IMG/VR virus record: IMGVR_UViG_3300034374_009254
Location: 1-64,000 of that record
Reading direction: 5' to 3' (one strand)
DNA from: a virus
DNA length: 64,000 nucleotides
The notes under the pieces are model-generated. The model saw nothing but the letters and a program-made list of their open reading frames with translations, did no database searches and was not told the origin of the DNA. The position numbers and the translations under genes are program-made. This document shows positions 28,097 through 37,924 of this stretch, piece by piece. Within the stretch, counting starts at the first letter, position 1. Every line of letters starts with the position of its first letter.

Positions 28097-30787
28097 TTAT
28101 CCTTCTAAAGCTGCTGTGGGTGGTGTGAAGTTTGCGGTGTATCGAGCTAGTCCTTTGGTTACTCGGAAATCGGACATATAACCTGTAATAGTTCTTGAGG
28201 TTGGAGCATAAAATCCGCCTCCAAGATAAAAATCTCCGCCGTCCGCTACCGTGTAATTACCTGTATAAGTTGAACCGTCTTGCGTGCCATTTACAAATAA
28301 TTTTGTTTCATTGCCCGATCTTGTGACAGCAATATGATTCCAACTACTGGTTATTATATTTGTTGAGCCTGTAATTACATAAGCACCGGAGTTAGCCGCG
28401 TAAATGTACAAAGCAACATAATTGTTACTACTACTAAACTCTAATGACCAAGTTATACTCGACAAACCTCCGGGAGAGCCTTTTGAAAATATTCCAGCAG
28501 TGCCTCCCTGTGCAGAGATCCAAGCCCAACATTCAACGGTATAGTCTGAGCTACCAAGTTCTATCGACCGCATCAGCATATGATCATTTCCATCAAATTT
28601 TATTGATGAAGTTAAATATTTACTCTCAGTTGTAGATGATTTAGTATCTCCCATAAGCTTGACTGATTTTACTGCTTGAGCTTTATCAATAATACCAGCG
28701 TTCGTTCCTTGCACTAGCAAAGACGTGTTCGTGATTGTTGTTAACGGTGCTGTGGGTGGTGTGAAGTCTGCCGTATAAACTGCCGCTCCTTTTACTACAC
28801 GAAAATCTGCAATATTACTTTCAGCTAAGACGTTAGAGCCATCTGCTCCCATTGTACCTATAATAAAAGGATGTCCATTATCAGTTACAGTAATAGAACT
28901 AGTAACTGATACCCCCGCCTTTCCATTTATATATAATTTAAAGCTAGTTCCATTTCTTACAATTGCAAAATGATTCCACTGGCCAGTTTTAAAAGTTATA
29001 CTTGAAGCTGTGTTGATTGCCCAGGAACCAGACTGTGCAACTAAAAGGGAGGGTTGGCCCGTGCTAGTGCCTCCAAAATATATTAAAATTCCGTTTGCTT
29101 CACTGCTATTTGCTCGTTTTGAAAGCAATCCATTACTTCCTCCCGGAGTTACAACTGGATAATACCAACCTTCTATTGTAAAATCAGAGCTGCCCATGTC
29201 TAAGTCCGCATGATCTGCAATACTTAAATAATCGCCAGTACCATCAAAATACATCGACCCGCCATGACTACCGGCTGAGTATTCTTGTGAGTCGTATGGC
29301 GAAAATGGTTCTGTTTTGGTGTTGCCGCTGGAAGTTAAATTTTTATTATTTGTTGAGCCATCGGCAATGTAAGGTAAATGGCAAGCTAGTACGCTAGTAT
29401 TGGTGATTGCTGTGAGTCGTTCTGTCGGAGGGGTAAAATTAGAAGTATAGACTGCACTGCCATTTACAACGCGAAAATCAGTAATATATCCATTTATACT
29501 TCCAGCAGCTTGAGTTCCTAGACCTCCAATATAGGCTATCGAGTTATACCCAAGAGTAGCGCTATTTGTTGCAGTAGTTGCCGATGCTACTCCATTTAAG
29601 TAAACAGATACAGTACTTCCGCTACGAACTAATGCGACATGATTCCACTCATTTGCAGCAGGAACAATGTCTGTTGGAGAAAAGGTTGCCCCCCCAGAAT
29701 TTAAATAAATATTAAAACCTCCCCCAAAATTTACATTAAAAGCAAAATACGAGCCGTGTACATAGAGACTTTTATCTCCAGTGTCTAATGAATATACCCA
29801 TCCTTCTATAGTAAAGTCACCTGTAAATTGATTATCAGTAGAAGCTGGTATGTTTAAGCTCGTGCCCGCTGTAGTCCTCATAGAATACCCACCATGGCGA
29901 TAAGGACTAAACGTAGTCTGTGTTGCATTACCAGCAGCAGTGATAGTATGACTATTGGTACTTGAATCTACAAAAGTACTATTTGTAGCATTATTCGTAC
30001 CAACCGATGTAATTAATGCAGTAGTATATTTTTGATTTACAACTTTAAATTGCAATGTAAAAGTCGCCGGAGCAGTCGCAATATTGACTCCATCCGAAGC
30101 ACGGAATGTAAGACTGAACGAACCGGCATTTGCAGTATTCGTTGAAGGTGTGATCGTAAATACATTTGCATTCTGAGTGACGGTTGCAATGTTTCCAGAC
30201 GTATCAGAAGCAATACTATAAGTAATTGGGAGGCCTTCAGGATCCGTAGCAGTAATCGTGACTGTTGTAGCTGTACCATCAATTGCTAATCCATAACTTG
30301 AAGATACGCCACTAATACTGGGCGTTGTATTGATTAAAGCGATATTATACCATCCACTACCATTCCAAAGGTAGAGACGATTACTTGCTGTAACAAATGC
30401 TTGGTCTCCTGCGCTCGCAGTTCCAGGCAAATCATCTACAGTTGCATATACCGCAGCACTTCCATCCGCACCTGCAGGACCTGTAGCTCCGTCAGCTCCG
30501 TCAGCTCCTGCGGCTCCGGCAGAACCAATTACTTCTACCCACTGAGCTGAGTCAGTATCTTCATAGTATACGAACATACCTCCATCATGGGTATCATACC
30601 ACAGATCTCCATCACTCGGGCTACTTGGAGCAGTATCATCGGTAGTCACCGAAGCGCCGCCTCCCCCGGCTCCGCCGGAAGCAGCGGCTGTCCAGTAACC
30701 TTTACTGGAGCTATAAGTATATGTAATTCCTCCGACGTCTTGAGTATCGCCGTCCGAAGGACTATCGGGAAAATTTATTACTGCCAT
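28097..30787 (-). CDS. Tail fibre / receptor-binding candidate with three LamG domains
   Basis: 896 residues. The start at 30787 (MAVINFPDSPSDGDTQ) follows AAGGATAATACT; the frame stays open upstream to 30859, but that stretch lies in the previous gene. Order: adaptor, AASGGAGGGGASV linker, GDLWYDTHDGGMFVYYED module, collagen-like triplets (GAAGADGADGATGPAGADG), LYLWNGSGWYNIALIN module, Ig-like repeat, three LamG-type domains. The C-terminus (YTANFTPPTAALEG) and Ig-like region are close copies of those in the genes at 24299 and 30792. The glycine-rich linker DNA is identical over 44 bases to that at 34759. Glycan binding by the LamG part is inferred from the fold. Confidence 0.78.
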   Translation of the reverse strand: MAVINFPDSPSDGDTQDVGGITYTYSSSKGYWTAAASGGAGGGGASVTTDDTAPSSPSDGDLWYDTHDGGMFVYYEDTDSAQWVEVIGSAGAAGADGADGATGPAGADGSAAVYATVDDLPGTASAGDQAFVTASNRLYLWNGSGWYNIALINTTPSISGVSSSYGLAIDGTATTVTITATDPEGLPITYSIASDTSGNIATVTQNANVFTITPSTNTANAGSFSLTFRASDGVNIATAPATFTLQFKVVNQKYTTALITSVGTNNATNSTFVDSSTNSHTITAAGNATQTTFSPYRHGGYSMRTTAGTSLNIPASTDNQFTGDFTIEGWVYSLDTGDKSLYVHGSYFAFNVNFGGGFNIYLNSGGATFSPTDIVPAANEWNHVALVRSGSTVSVYLNGVASATTATNSATLGYNSIAYIGGLGTQAAGSINGYITDFRVVNGSAVYTSNFTPPTERLTAITNTSVLACHLPYIADGSTNNKNLTSSGNTKTEPFSPYDSQEYSAGSHGGSMYFDGTGDYLSIADHADLDMGSSDFTIEGWYYPVVTPGGSNGLLSKRANSSEANGILIYFGGTSTGQPSLLVAQSGSWAINTASSITFKTGQWNHFAIVRNGTSFKLYINGKAGVSVTSSITVTDNGHPFIIGTMGADGSNVLAESNIADFRVVKGAAVYTADFTPPTAPLTTITNTSLLVQGTNAGIIDKAQAVKSVKLMGDTKSSTTESKYLTSSIKFDGNDHMLMRSIELGSSDYTVECWAWISAQGGTAGIFSKGSPGGLSSITWSLEFSSSNNYVALYIYAANSGAYVITGSTNIITSSWNHIAVTRSGNETKLFVNGTQDGSTYTGNYTVADGGDFYLGGGFYAPTSRTITGYMSDFRVTKGLARYTANFTPPTAALEG

Positions 30788-30791
30788 AGTA

Positions 30792-33326
30792 TTATCCTTG
30801 TAAAGCTGCTGTGGGTGGAGTGAAGTTAGCTGTGTATCGAGCGAGGCCTTTGGTGACACGAAAATCTGACATATAACCGTCTAACTTAAAAGTAGCGGAT
30901 GTATCCACATTATCTCTTAGAGTCGCAATTAACATTGATTCGTCAGTTAAATTAATACTTGATGTTGCAGTATTGACTGAAGATCCTGCAACATAAACAG
31001 TTATTGTTGATCCACTTCTAACAACAGCAACATGAGTCCATGTTGAATTAGTAATACTACCACCCACAGTAAAAGTTGAATTATTTACAACCATCCTCCA
31101 CTCATTGCCAGATGTTACATACAAAGCAACGCCAGTTGTAGATGTGTTTGTTGTTCTTGTATCCCAAATACCTTGATTTTTACTTGAATTTAAATATACC
31201 CAACATTCAACAGTATAATCACCGCTGCCTAATGCATGAATCTCAGATGATGAAATATTTAAATAATCCCCTGTCCCATCAAAAGCCATTGACGACGTTA
31301 GGTACTTTGTCTGAGCTGTAGACGACTTCACGTCACCGTTTAACGTGATCGTTTTAACGGACTGTGATTTATCAATAATGCCAGCGTTGGTACCGTTGAT
31401 TAATAACTCAGTGCCACTGATTGCTGTTAGTGGTGCTGTGGGTGGAGTGAAGTTGCCGTTATATACATATCCTCCTCTTACGTACCTAAAGTCAGCAATG
31501 TGACCAGAAAACGCTCCATAATGCGGACTCTCTCCAATGCGGAGACTTGTGTCAGACATATTACTATAGGCTGTTGTAGTTCCGAAAGAAGTTCCATTGA
31601 CATACAGAGTTGTTGTTGATCCAACTTTTTCAACACACAAATGAGTCCACTGATTCAAATAAGACAGCCCAGACGCCGTTACGTCTGCGCTGTCTGAATA
31701 TATCCGAATTGTTGAGGGGTCCAAAACAGTCAAGGTAAAACCGCTTGCGCTGGAAGCGGGGGTTCGTGTATCAAAAATAGCATCGTCGGATGCTTGCGAA
31801 ACATTTATCCAGCACTCATAACAAAAATCGCCAGTACCGGGAGCGGTGGGCGAAGCGGTTAAATACGCATTGCCATCTGAAAAATACATTGACCCGCCGT
31901 TGGTACCAGCTGAATATTTAATGTAATCATACGGAGCTGTAGGTGCTGACACAAATGTGCTAGGAACAGTAAAGGTTCTATTATTACTCGAGTAATCTTT
32001 TATCTCTAAGCCTACACCTGTAAAAAAGGCATCAGTAGCGTTAGAGGTAGTCTGAGGCTCTGTTGGAGTAGTAGGCGCGTTACCGCTATACACTGCAGTA
32101 CTCAAACTAAATCGAGCTTCTTTTATGCTTCCTTTGAAACGGCTGCTTGCAACACCGCCTATTATCCAATTACCAGTTGCACCGGGTGTTTCTGAATTAG
32201 AAAAACTAGTTTCTAGTGATCCATCAGCCCAATAATAATAAGTACCATTATATCTCTCCCAAACAAGATAGTGCCATTTTCCATCTCGTAAATCAGTATT
32301 ACACGTTGGAGTTTCTACACCAACGTTTGTATGAGTCATCATATATCCTGTTGTACCTGATACACCAAAGGCTTCTAATTGATTTCCCCCACCATATTTT
32401 CCTAGCACAATAGCATCACCCGTATACCCATCAAGTTTCATCCAACATTCGAATGTCCAGTCACCAGGTTGTAAAGTAGAAAACCCTAAATCCATTACGT
32501 TGGCACCATCACAGTAAATGCTATATCCACCATGGCGATACGGACTAAACGTATTTTGAGTTACATTTCCAGCTACAGTAATCGTATGACTATTGGTACT
32601 TGAATCTACAAAAGTATTATTGACTTGATTATTAGTACCTACTGATGTAATCAATGCAGTCGTATAGTTGCTGTTTTGTACCTGAAATGCCAAAGTAAAC
32701 TCAGAAATTGCGGATGCAATATTCACACCGTCAGAAGCTCGGAATGTAAGTGAGAATGTTCCTGCATCTGCATCGTTTGTAGATGGAGTAATTGTGAATA
32801 CATTTGTGTTTGCTCCAGTGCCTTGTGTTACGGTCGCAGTATTTCCCGAAGTATCACTTGCTATACTATAAGTAATTGGAAGTCCTTCTGGATCTGTAGC
32901 AGTAATTGTAACTACAGTTGGAGTACCATCAGTTGCAAGACCATAGCTTGAAGAGGCTCCAGAAATAGTTGGATTTGTATTGATCAAAGCAATATTATAC
33001 CATCCGCTACCGTTCCATAGATATAGTCGATTGCTTGCTGTTACAAATGCAAGATCTCCTGCATTTGCAGTTTCTGGAAGCAAGTCTATAGTTGCGTAAA
33101 CTGTAACACCGCTTTGATCCGCAAACTCAAGAGCTGTACCACCAGAATTTACTTTTGCAATCTGGCCCGCAGTTCCGAGAGCTGAAGGAGTGTCAGACAG
33201 TCCTGTAAAAGAAGTGACTGCTGTCTGTGAAGCAGCACTTTGCCATACTCCTAAAGTAGAGTTGTATACAAAACCCTGATGAGTATCACCATTTGAAGGA
33301 CTTGCTGGAAAATTAATTGCTGCCAT
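30792..33326 (-). CDS. Tail fibre / receptor-binding candidate with three LamG domains
   Basis: 844 residues. Adaptor MAAINFPASPSNGDTHQGFV is shorter than in the paralogues; then a FTGLSDTPSALGTAGQIAKV segment also common in phage fibres; the LYLWNGSGWYNIALIN module; an Ig-like repeat (with a small TGANT insert); three LamG-type domains, the first with YYWADGSLETSFS. It starts after AAGGAGTAAACA, the same leader as the genes at 37925 and 39702. It lacks the collagen-like triplets. The C-terminal domain is almost the same as in the genes at 24299 and 28097, the middle ones differ, as expected for recombining receptor-binding modules. Confidence 0.78.
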   Translation of the reverse strand: MAAINFPASPSNGDTHQGFVYNSTLGVWQSAASQTAVTSFTGLSDTPSALGTAGQIAKVNSGGTALEFADQSGVTVYATIDLLPETANAGDLAFVTASNRLYLWNGSGWYNIALINTNPTISGASSSYGLATDGTPTVVTITATDPEGLPITYSIASDTSGNTATVTQGTGANTNVFTITPSTNDADAGTFSLTFRASDGVNIASAISEFTLAFQVQNSNYTTALITSVGTNNQVNNTFVDSSTNSHTITVAGNVTQNTFSPYRHGGYSIYCDGANVMDLGFSTLQPGDWTFECWMKLDGYTGDAIVLGKYGGGNQLEAFGVSGTTGYMMTHTNVGVETPTCNTDLRDGKWHYLVWERYNGTYYYWADGSLETSFSNSETPGATGNWIIGGVASSRFKGSIKEARFSLSTAVYSGNAPTTPTEPQTTSNATDAFFTGVGLEIKDYSSNNRTFTVPSTFVSAPTAPYDYIKYSAGTNGGSMYFSDGNAYLTASPTAPGTGDFCYECWINVSQASDDAIFDTRTPASSASGFTLTVLDPSTIRIYSDSADVTASGLSYLNQWTHLCVEKVGSTTTLYVNGTSFGTTTAYSNMSDTSLRIGESPHYGAFSGHIADFRYVRGGYVYNGNFTPPTAPLTAISGTELLINGTNAGIIDKSQSVKTITLNGDVKSSTAQTKYLTSSMAFDGTGDYLNISSSEIHALGSGDYTVECWVYLNSSKNQGIWDTRTTNTSTTGVALYVTSGNEWRMVVNNSTFTVGGSITNSTWTHVAVVRSGSTITVYVAGSSVNTATSSINLTDESMLIATLRDNVDTSATFKLDGYMSDFRVTKGLARYTANFTPPTAALQG

Positions 33327-33336
33327 TGTTTACTCC

Positions 33337-34902
33337 TTACGTAAATATAAAGTTTTTAAACTGTGTTATAAGAGTATCTATAGGAGCACTATTATTCATT
33401 ACTCCAACACCCCCTACCTTATGGCTCATAGTGCCTCTAGCAACATATCCTGCTACTGGGGAAGGCGCATTTGCCCCAAAAAAGGCCATATGATTATCAT
33501 ATGTTCCGTCTATAGGTAAGTAACATAAGCCATACCCTTGGGAACCTCCACTTGTAGTTTCATCAAGCCATGTATTATCAGTAACATTATAAATTCTTGC
33601 ATCAAAACCCGCACCCGCACCTGTCGCTAGTTGTATTGCAATAATGTACCATTTACCTGTAGTTAAAGAATTGCTCCCTGAATAGTACCCGCTACTAGTT
33701 CCGAACGCCCAACCTGCTCCAGAGTATGCTATATCTTGTAAACCTCTACTAGAATTATCAACTGCACTTATACCAATTGATGCACCCCCTAAATAATCAT
33801 ATTGCACAGCATATACTAGTATTCTATCGCTAGAGGTAGGATCAAAACTAAATGCGGGCATACCGGTAAAGAGTATAAGTTCTCCTGTATTATCTATTCT
33901 ACCTGCATCATTTTGCAGTAAGGCATCTGAAACTGTATCGGCTAATGTTACTGTGGTTCCTCCACCACTTCCAATTATTTGTGTACCGTCGCCTGCTACT
34001 AGATAGGGACCATCAAAAAATTGTAAGCTAATTGTTGATGTTCGTGCACTAACATTTAATCCATCGCTAGCTTTTGATCTAAATGTGAACGCTCCTGCGT
34101 CCGAAAGAGTTGTGGAAGGAGTAAAAGTAAAAGTACCGGCACTTTGACTTATTGTTGCCTGTGTTTGGTTGCTGGGGCTAGTATCATAACTATATGTAAT
34201 ATCGAATCCTTCAGGATCAGTTGCAGCAACAGTAAAAGACGAAGTAGAGCCATCAATAGCTAGATCTATTCTTTCAGGAGGTTCTGTAGTCCATGTGACA
34301 TCTTCGTTTGGGCCATTGTAAATTCTATCCCACTCTGTACCATCCCACATATAAAGTGCTTTTGTATCTTGAGCTACAGCTAGGTCTCCAAGAGTATTTC
34401 CAGTAGAAGGAAATGCAGCGAGGTTTGTATAAGACTGTGCGGATCCGTCAGCTCCGTCAGCTCCGTCAGCTCCAGGAACACTTGTACTAACCCACTGACT
34501 TGAGTCAGTATCCGTATAATAAATATACATAACTGCTTCGGAAGAGCTCCACCACAGGTCTCCTGCAGAAGGACTAGTAGGTGCTGTTTCTGATACAGTT
34601 ACAGATGCACCTCCAGACGCGCCGCCTCCACTACCTGTAGGATTGCTTTGTACCCACTGATTTGCAGTGCCGTCATTATAATATACAAATGTTTTGAGTA
34701 CGCTCGGATCAAACCAAAGATCGCCTTCACTCGGACTAGTAGGTGCTGTTTCTGATACAGTCACCGAAGCGCCGCCTCCCCCGGCTCCGCCGGAAGCAGC
34801 GGTAGTTTTCCACGCACCTTTTGTAGAATTATATGTATATACAATTCCATTTATTGTTACTGTATCTCCGTTTGATGGGCTATCAGGAAAATTATATGCC
34901 AT
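33337..34902 (-). CDS. Fibre-type protein, shared N-terminal modules with unique C-terminal head
   Basis: 521 residues: adaptor MAYNFPDSPSNGDTVTI, glycine linker, two tandem GDLW modules (GDLWFDPSVLKTFVYYNDG, GDLWWSSSEAVMYIYYTD), short GAD triplets, a YTNLAAFPSTGNTLGDLAVA plus LYMWDGTEWDRIYNG module, an Ig-like repeat (TDPEGFDITYSYDTS ... FRSKASDGLNVS). The C-terminal half of about 210 residues has no LamG or Gly-rich pattern. It has beta-rich sequence such as GDGTQIIGSGGGTTVTLADT and ISAVDNSSRGLQDIAYSG and may be a jelly-roll-like head. Receptor binding is inferred from the paralogues. Confidence 0.75.
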   Translation of the reverse strand: MAYNFPDSPSNGDTVTINGIVYTYNSTKGAWKTTAASGGAGGGGASVTVSETAPTSPSEGDLWFDPSVLKTFVYYNDGTANQWVQSNPTGSGGGASGGASVTVSETAPTSPSAGDLWWSSSEAVMYIYYTDTDSSQWVSTSVPGADGADGADGSAQSYTNLAAFPSTGNTLGDLAVAQDTKALYMWDGTEWDRIYNGPNEDVTWTTEPPERIDLAIDGSTSSFTVAATDPEGFDITYSYDTSPSNQTQATISQSAGTFTFTPSTTLSDAGAFTFRSKASDGLNVSARTSTISLQFFDGPYLVAGDGTQIIGSGGGTTVTLADTVSDALLQNDAGRIDNTGELILFTGMPAFSFDPTSSDRILVYAVQYDYLGGASIGISAVDNSSRGLQDIAYSGAGWAFGTSSGYYSGSNSLTTGKWYIIAIQLATGAGAGFDARIYNVTDNTWLDETTSGGSQGYGLCYLPIDGTYDNHMAFFGANAPSPVAGYVARGTMSHKVGGVGVMNNSAPIDTLITQFKNFIFT

Positions 34903-34912
34903 TAGTTACTCC

Positions 34913-35839
34913 TTAGAACCAAGACTCTGTTTCAGTAGGGCCACCGCCACCGCCTCCAGAGCCTGCAACATTACTTGCAATTCCTCTGGAAATATTATAC
35001 TCTTTAATTGTTCCTTCCAATTTTTGAAGTTCTGTTAAACTAAAAGGAACTATACCACTATTTGCTCGAATACTTTCTCGAAACTCCTCTAAAAGTGAAA
35101 CAATAGAAGATCGTTTTGCGGAAATTTGCAGTCTTTCATTTACATTAAAAGTAGGAGCGGTGTATGAAGTAGGCACAGCCCGAGTTAAATTTGCAAAAGG
35201 ATTTACAGATTGTAAAAGACCCGCCGCTGGAACAGTTGTTGTTCTATCTGGATCGAACATATACATTGCAGAATAATTATCAAATGAATATGTTCCGGCT
35301 GTAAAAGTCTTTTCATATACAGCCTCATCAGTTCCACTGTCTTGAACAATATTTCCAGCATTTCCGATATTTGTCCAGCCGGTCAGATCAACACCACTCC
35401 AATTTGTTTGCCGTATCATATAAACAGTTGTTGTAAATATGAAAGTAATATCAATTGCATCACTTGTATTGATTTCTCGAGTTGCAACAAGTCCTTGCAA
35501 ATCAACTCCAATATTTGACTGAGTATTTTGTAGATTATTATAGGTAGTCCAACTAGCTGTGGGACTATATAGTTGAAGCCCATTTACTGCAATTCCAAGA
35601 GGCTGTGCCCAACTTGACGACAGTGTAACTCCAGAGTTTTCGACACTTAAAGTATCCGTTGCTGTCACCGTAGTAGACGCCCCCGTAGAATTTAATATAA
35701 AAGCTCCTAAGTCGTAAGTAGTGGTCCCTTGCAGAGACCACGCAGGATACCCATCTACATCTATAGTTAGCGTATCACGAGGATACGCTAACTTTATAGA
35801 AGGATCAGAAGTTGATCTTATTGTAGCGGTATTTGACAT
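34913..35839 (-). CDS. Fibre-associated protein without the shared adaptor (308 aa)
   Basis: MSNTATIRSTSDPSIKLAYP opens a beta-rich protein with many Thr, Ser and Asn and no recognised family. Residues about 150-200 (VYMIRQTNWSGVDLTGW ... FTAGTYSFDNYSAMYMFDPD) resemble the C-terminal module of the protein at 39702. A helical stretch near 235-290 (SSIVSLLEEFRESIRANSGI) is followed by a Gly hexamer linker and the end GPTETESWF. The helix and the Gly linker could trimerise or attach a partner. Located inside the fibre array, with the usual AG-rich leader. A structural or attachment role is likely; no enzyme motif is seen. Confidence 0.7.
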   Translation of the reverse strand: MSNTATIRSTSDPSIKLAYPRDTLTIDVDGYPAWSLQGTTTYDLGAFILNSTGASTTVTATDTLSVENSGVTLSSSWAQPLGIAVNGLQLYSPTASWTTYNNLQNTQSNIGVDLQGLVATREINTSDAIDITFIFTTTVYMIRQTNWSGVDLTGWTNIGNAGNIVQDSGTDEAVYEKTFTAGTYSFDNYSAMYMFDPDRTTTVPAAGLLQSVNPFANLTRAVPTSYTAPTFNVNERLQISAKRSSIVSLLEEFRESIRANSGIVPFSLTELQKLEGTIKEYNISRGIASNVAGSGGGGGGPTETESWF

Positions 35840-35840
35840 T

Positions 35841-37670
35841 TTAGATACTCACATTTGCTACGATATCACTTACACCAGAGGCCGTAATAATTATATCTAC
35901 ATTTACGTCCGCACTTGTAGAAGTGCTCACAGTCGTAGTAGTTGCTCCTCCTGCAAATGTCATTGTAGAACCCTCAATAGAAAGAGCCACCGTTGTAGCA
36001 ATTCTATCCCCTGATATATTATAAGCACTTACTGCAACTGTACTATTAATATCGGTTCCTGTATGGTTATATGAATTAGAAGCAGGAGTAATGGTAATAC
36101 GTACAGGAATAGACGGAGTAATTACATGAGTTTCCAAATATTCGGCATCTTTATTTTGTGCAGTTGCCATAATTCTGCCAGTACTGTCTCTTCCAATTGA
36201 ATAAATTTTATTCGTTAAAGTAGTTGATAACTCCCAACCATTGGTATTATCCCAATTATAGAAATAAAATGCATCTGCTCCCATAACTCCAAGAAGAGTT
36301 TTTGCGTCATTAAAAAACATTGCATTTTTTGCAGTTTCAGGAATTGTAACGGTAGAATGATGAGTAAGTACAGTTGCATCAGCAGCATCTACAGAATAAG
36401 TAATAAAAGTACGACCATCCGTTGTGCTGTCATGAATACGATGCTCTCCCGCCATATACATAAGAGTGAGATAACGATTTCCACCGCTTACAAAAGATTC
36501 GTTCCATACAACGCCTCGGAATCCATAGGAATCATTTGTAGTTCCCATAAGATTCAACATATGAGTGGAGCTTAAATCACCACTAATTGATGTAACTTGG
36601 TCTCTTGTAAAAGTATCCGTAGTTTTATCCCACTTAAATACCCATGGGTGATAGTTATAGCTCGTATCAAAATACGGAGTATACCATACACGATTTCCTG
36701 CACTTGCTGGATCTTCAAAATGTTTGGAAGAAAACTTTATCATTTGAGCCATTGTAGCGTTCATTGTACGAGCACCACCATAACTAGTTCCTGCCGCTGC
36801 TGGAGCTGTGTTAAACGTATGAAGATCCGTTGTATTATTACTCGAATAATTTAATCGCGTAATATAGTGTTGGTAGTCCGTGTCGTGATGAGTGTACAAA
36901 TACAACGGAAGATCAGAATTGTCAGCTCCAATATATTGAACCCAGTATGGGTTTCGTCGAGACAAATTCATATTCATCTGAGAATCATCAAAATTGGAAA
37001 AGCTATTTCTTGCTATTCCCATCCAAGGTCTAAAGTTATAGCCCCATCGATTCGTTGCAGAAATTCCTCCCACATAATCACCATTTGGGTCTTTGTGCAC
37101 ATAAATTGTAGGCATTTGAGTGTCACTTGAGCCTGTTGTTCCTCCATACCCCCAAATGTTTGTAGGAAGTACTTCATAAAGCTCTTTATTGGAAGGCACG
37201 TTGTACCATACATGAGTGTAATACCAATTATAAGAAATCATTGTTTCATTCCAAATAATTAACTCATTTCCATTTGCATCTGTAAAACGATTTAAGTAAG
37301 AACTAGGAGTATCCGGATCAATACAAAATTGATGCTCATACTGAACATTATTTAAGGTATTTGCTCCGTGGCCTCCTTCGTAATGCCAGCAATACATTGT
37401 TTCGTCTGCAAGAACTTGACACATCGGAGTACCCGCGCGAAGAGTATATCCGTTACCGTCTGTATTTCGAGTATAATTCGAAGAGTCATTATAGCCCATT
37501 TGTGCTTTCTTTTCAGACGAGGCCCTCATCTGAATAGTTCCATTAAAAATCGGAGCAAGAGTAGTTTTGTCATAAGCATCGTGGTCCAAATAGATAGTAT
37601 TCTTTCCAGGCCTTGGGTCCTCAAAAATTGTACAAACTCTAAAGGATCGTGCGTCTTTAATCTTTGCCAT
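35841..37670 (-). CDS. Large fibre-array protein, possible beta-propeller with Ig-like end
   Basis: 609 residues starting MAKIKDARSFRVCTIFEDPR. The middle (about 100-500) is full of Tyr, Trp, Asn and His with recurring strands such as HYITRLNYSSNNTTDLHTFN and YHPWVFKWDKTTDTFTRDQV, each reading like a blade of a beta-propeller; the blade count cannot be judged by eye. The last 100 residues (PVRITITPASNSYNHTGTDI ... AGGATTTTVSTSTSADVNVD) look like a bacterial Ig-like domain. No adaptor or LamG is present. Receptor-binding or baseplate decoration is the likely role, by context. Confidence 0.65.
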   Translation of the reverse strand: MAKIKDARSFRVCTIFEDPRPGKNTIYLDHDAYDKTTLAPIFNGTIQMRASSEKKAQMGYNDSSNYTRNTDGNGYTLRAGTPMCQVLADETMYCWHYEGGHGANTLNNVQYEHQFCIDPDTPSSYLNRFTDANGNELIIWNETMISYNWYYTHVWYNVPSNKELYEVLPTNIWGYGGTTGSSDTQMPTIYVHKDPNGDYVGGISATNRWGYNFRPWMGIARNSFSNFDDSQMNMNLSRRNPYWVQYIGADNSDLPLYLYTHHDTDYQHYITRLNYSSNNTTDLHTFNTAPAAAGTSYGGARTMNATMAQMIKFSSKHFEDPASAGNRVWYTPYFDTSYNYHPWVFKWDKTTDTFTRDQVTSISGDLSSTHMLNLMGTTNDSYGFRGVVWNESFVSGGNRYLTLMYMAGEHRIHDSTTDGRTFITYSVDAADATVLTHHSTVTIPETAKNAMFFNDAKTLLGVMGADAFYFYNWDNTNGWELSTTLTNKIYSIGRDSTGRIMATAQNKDAEYLETHVITPSIPVRITITPASNSYNHTGTDINSTVAVSAYNISGDRIATTVALSIEGSTMTFAGGATTTTVSTSTSADVNVDIIITASGVSDIVANVSI

Positions 37671-37682
37671 CAGTTTTTCTCC

Positions 37683-37913
37683 TTAGGCCTGAGCTTGATA
37701 CCAAGCTACTACTTCATTGAGGTCTGTCCAGTCTGCACGACTGCCATCATCTTGAGTTTTCCAAGGTTGTAAGACCACAGATGTGTGATTATTTTCAGAA
37801 TCTACTACAAAAATTTCTGCAACTCCGTCTGTAAGAGTTGCGTGAAAATTTTCAGTAACGTCAACAGGGTTTCCATCTTCATCTGGAACCTGTATAATTT
37901 TTGTAAAATCCAT
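37683..37913 (-). CDS. Small hypothetical protein in the fibre array (76 aa)
   Basis: MDFTKIIQVPDEDGNPVDVT begins an acidic protein with several short strands and a Trp-rich end (LQPWKTQDDGSRADWTDLNE followed by VVAWYQAQA). The size and place between fibre genes would suit a fibre assembly chaperone or a small capping protein, but I recognise no family. It starts after AAGGAGATAATC and is separated by 12 bases from the larger gene upstream at 37925. Confidence 0.65.
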   Translation of the reverse strand: MDFTKIIQVPDEDGNPVDVTENFHATLTDGVAEIFVVDSENNHTSVVLQPWKTQDDGSRADWTDLNEVVAWYQAQA

Positions 37914-37924
37914 AGATTATCTCC

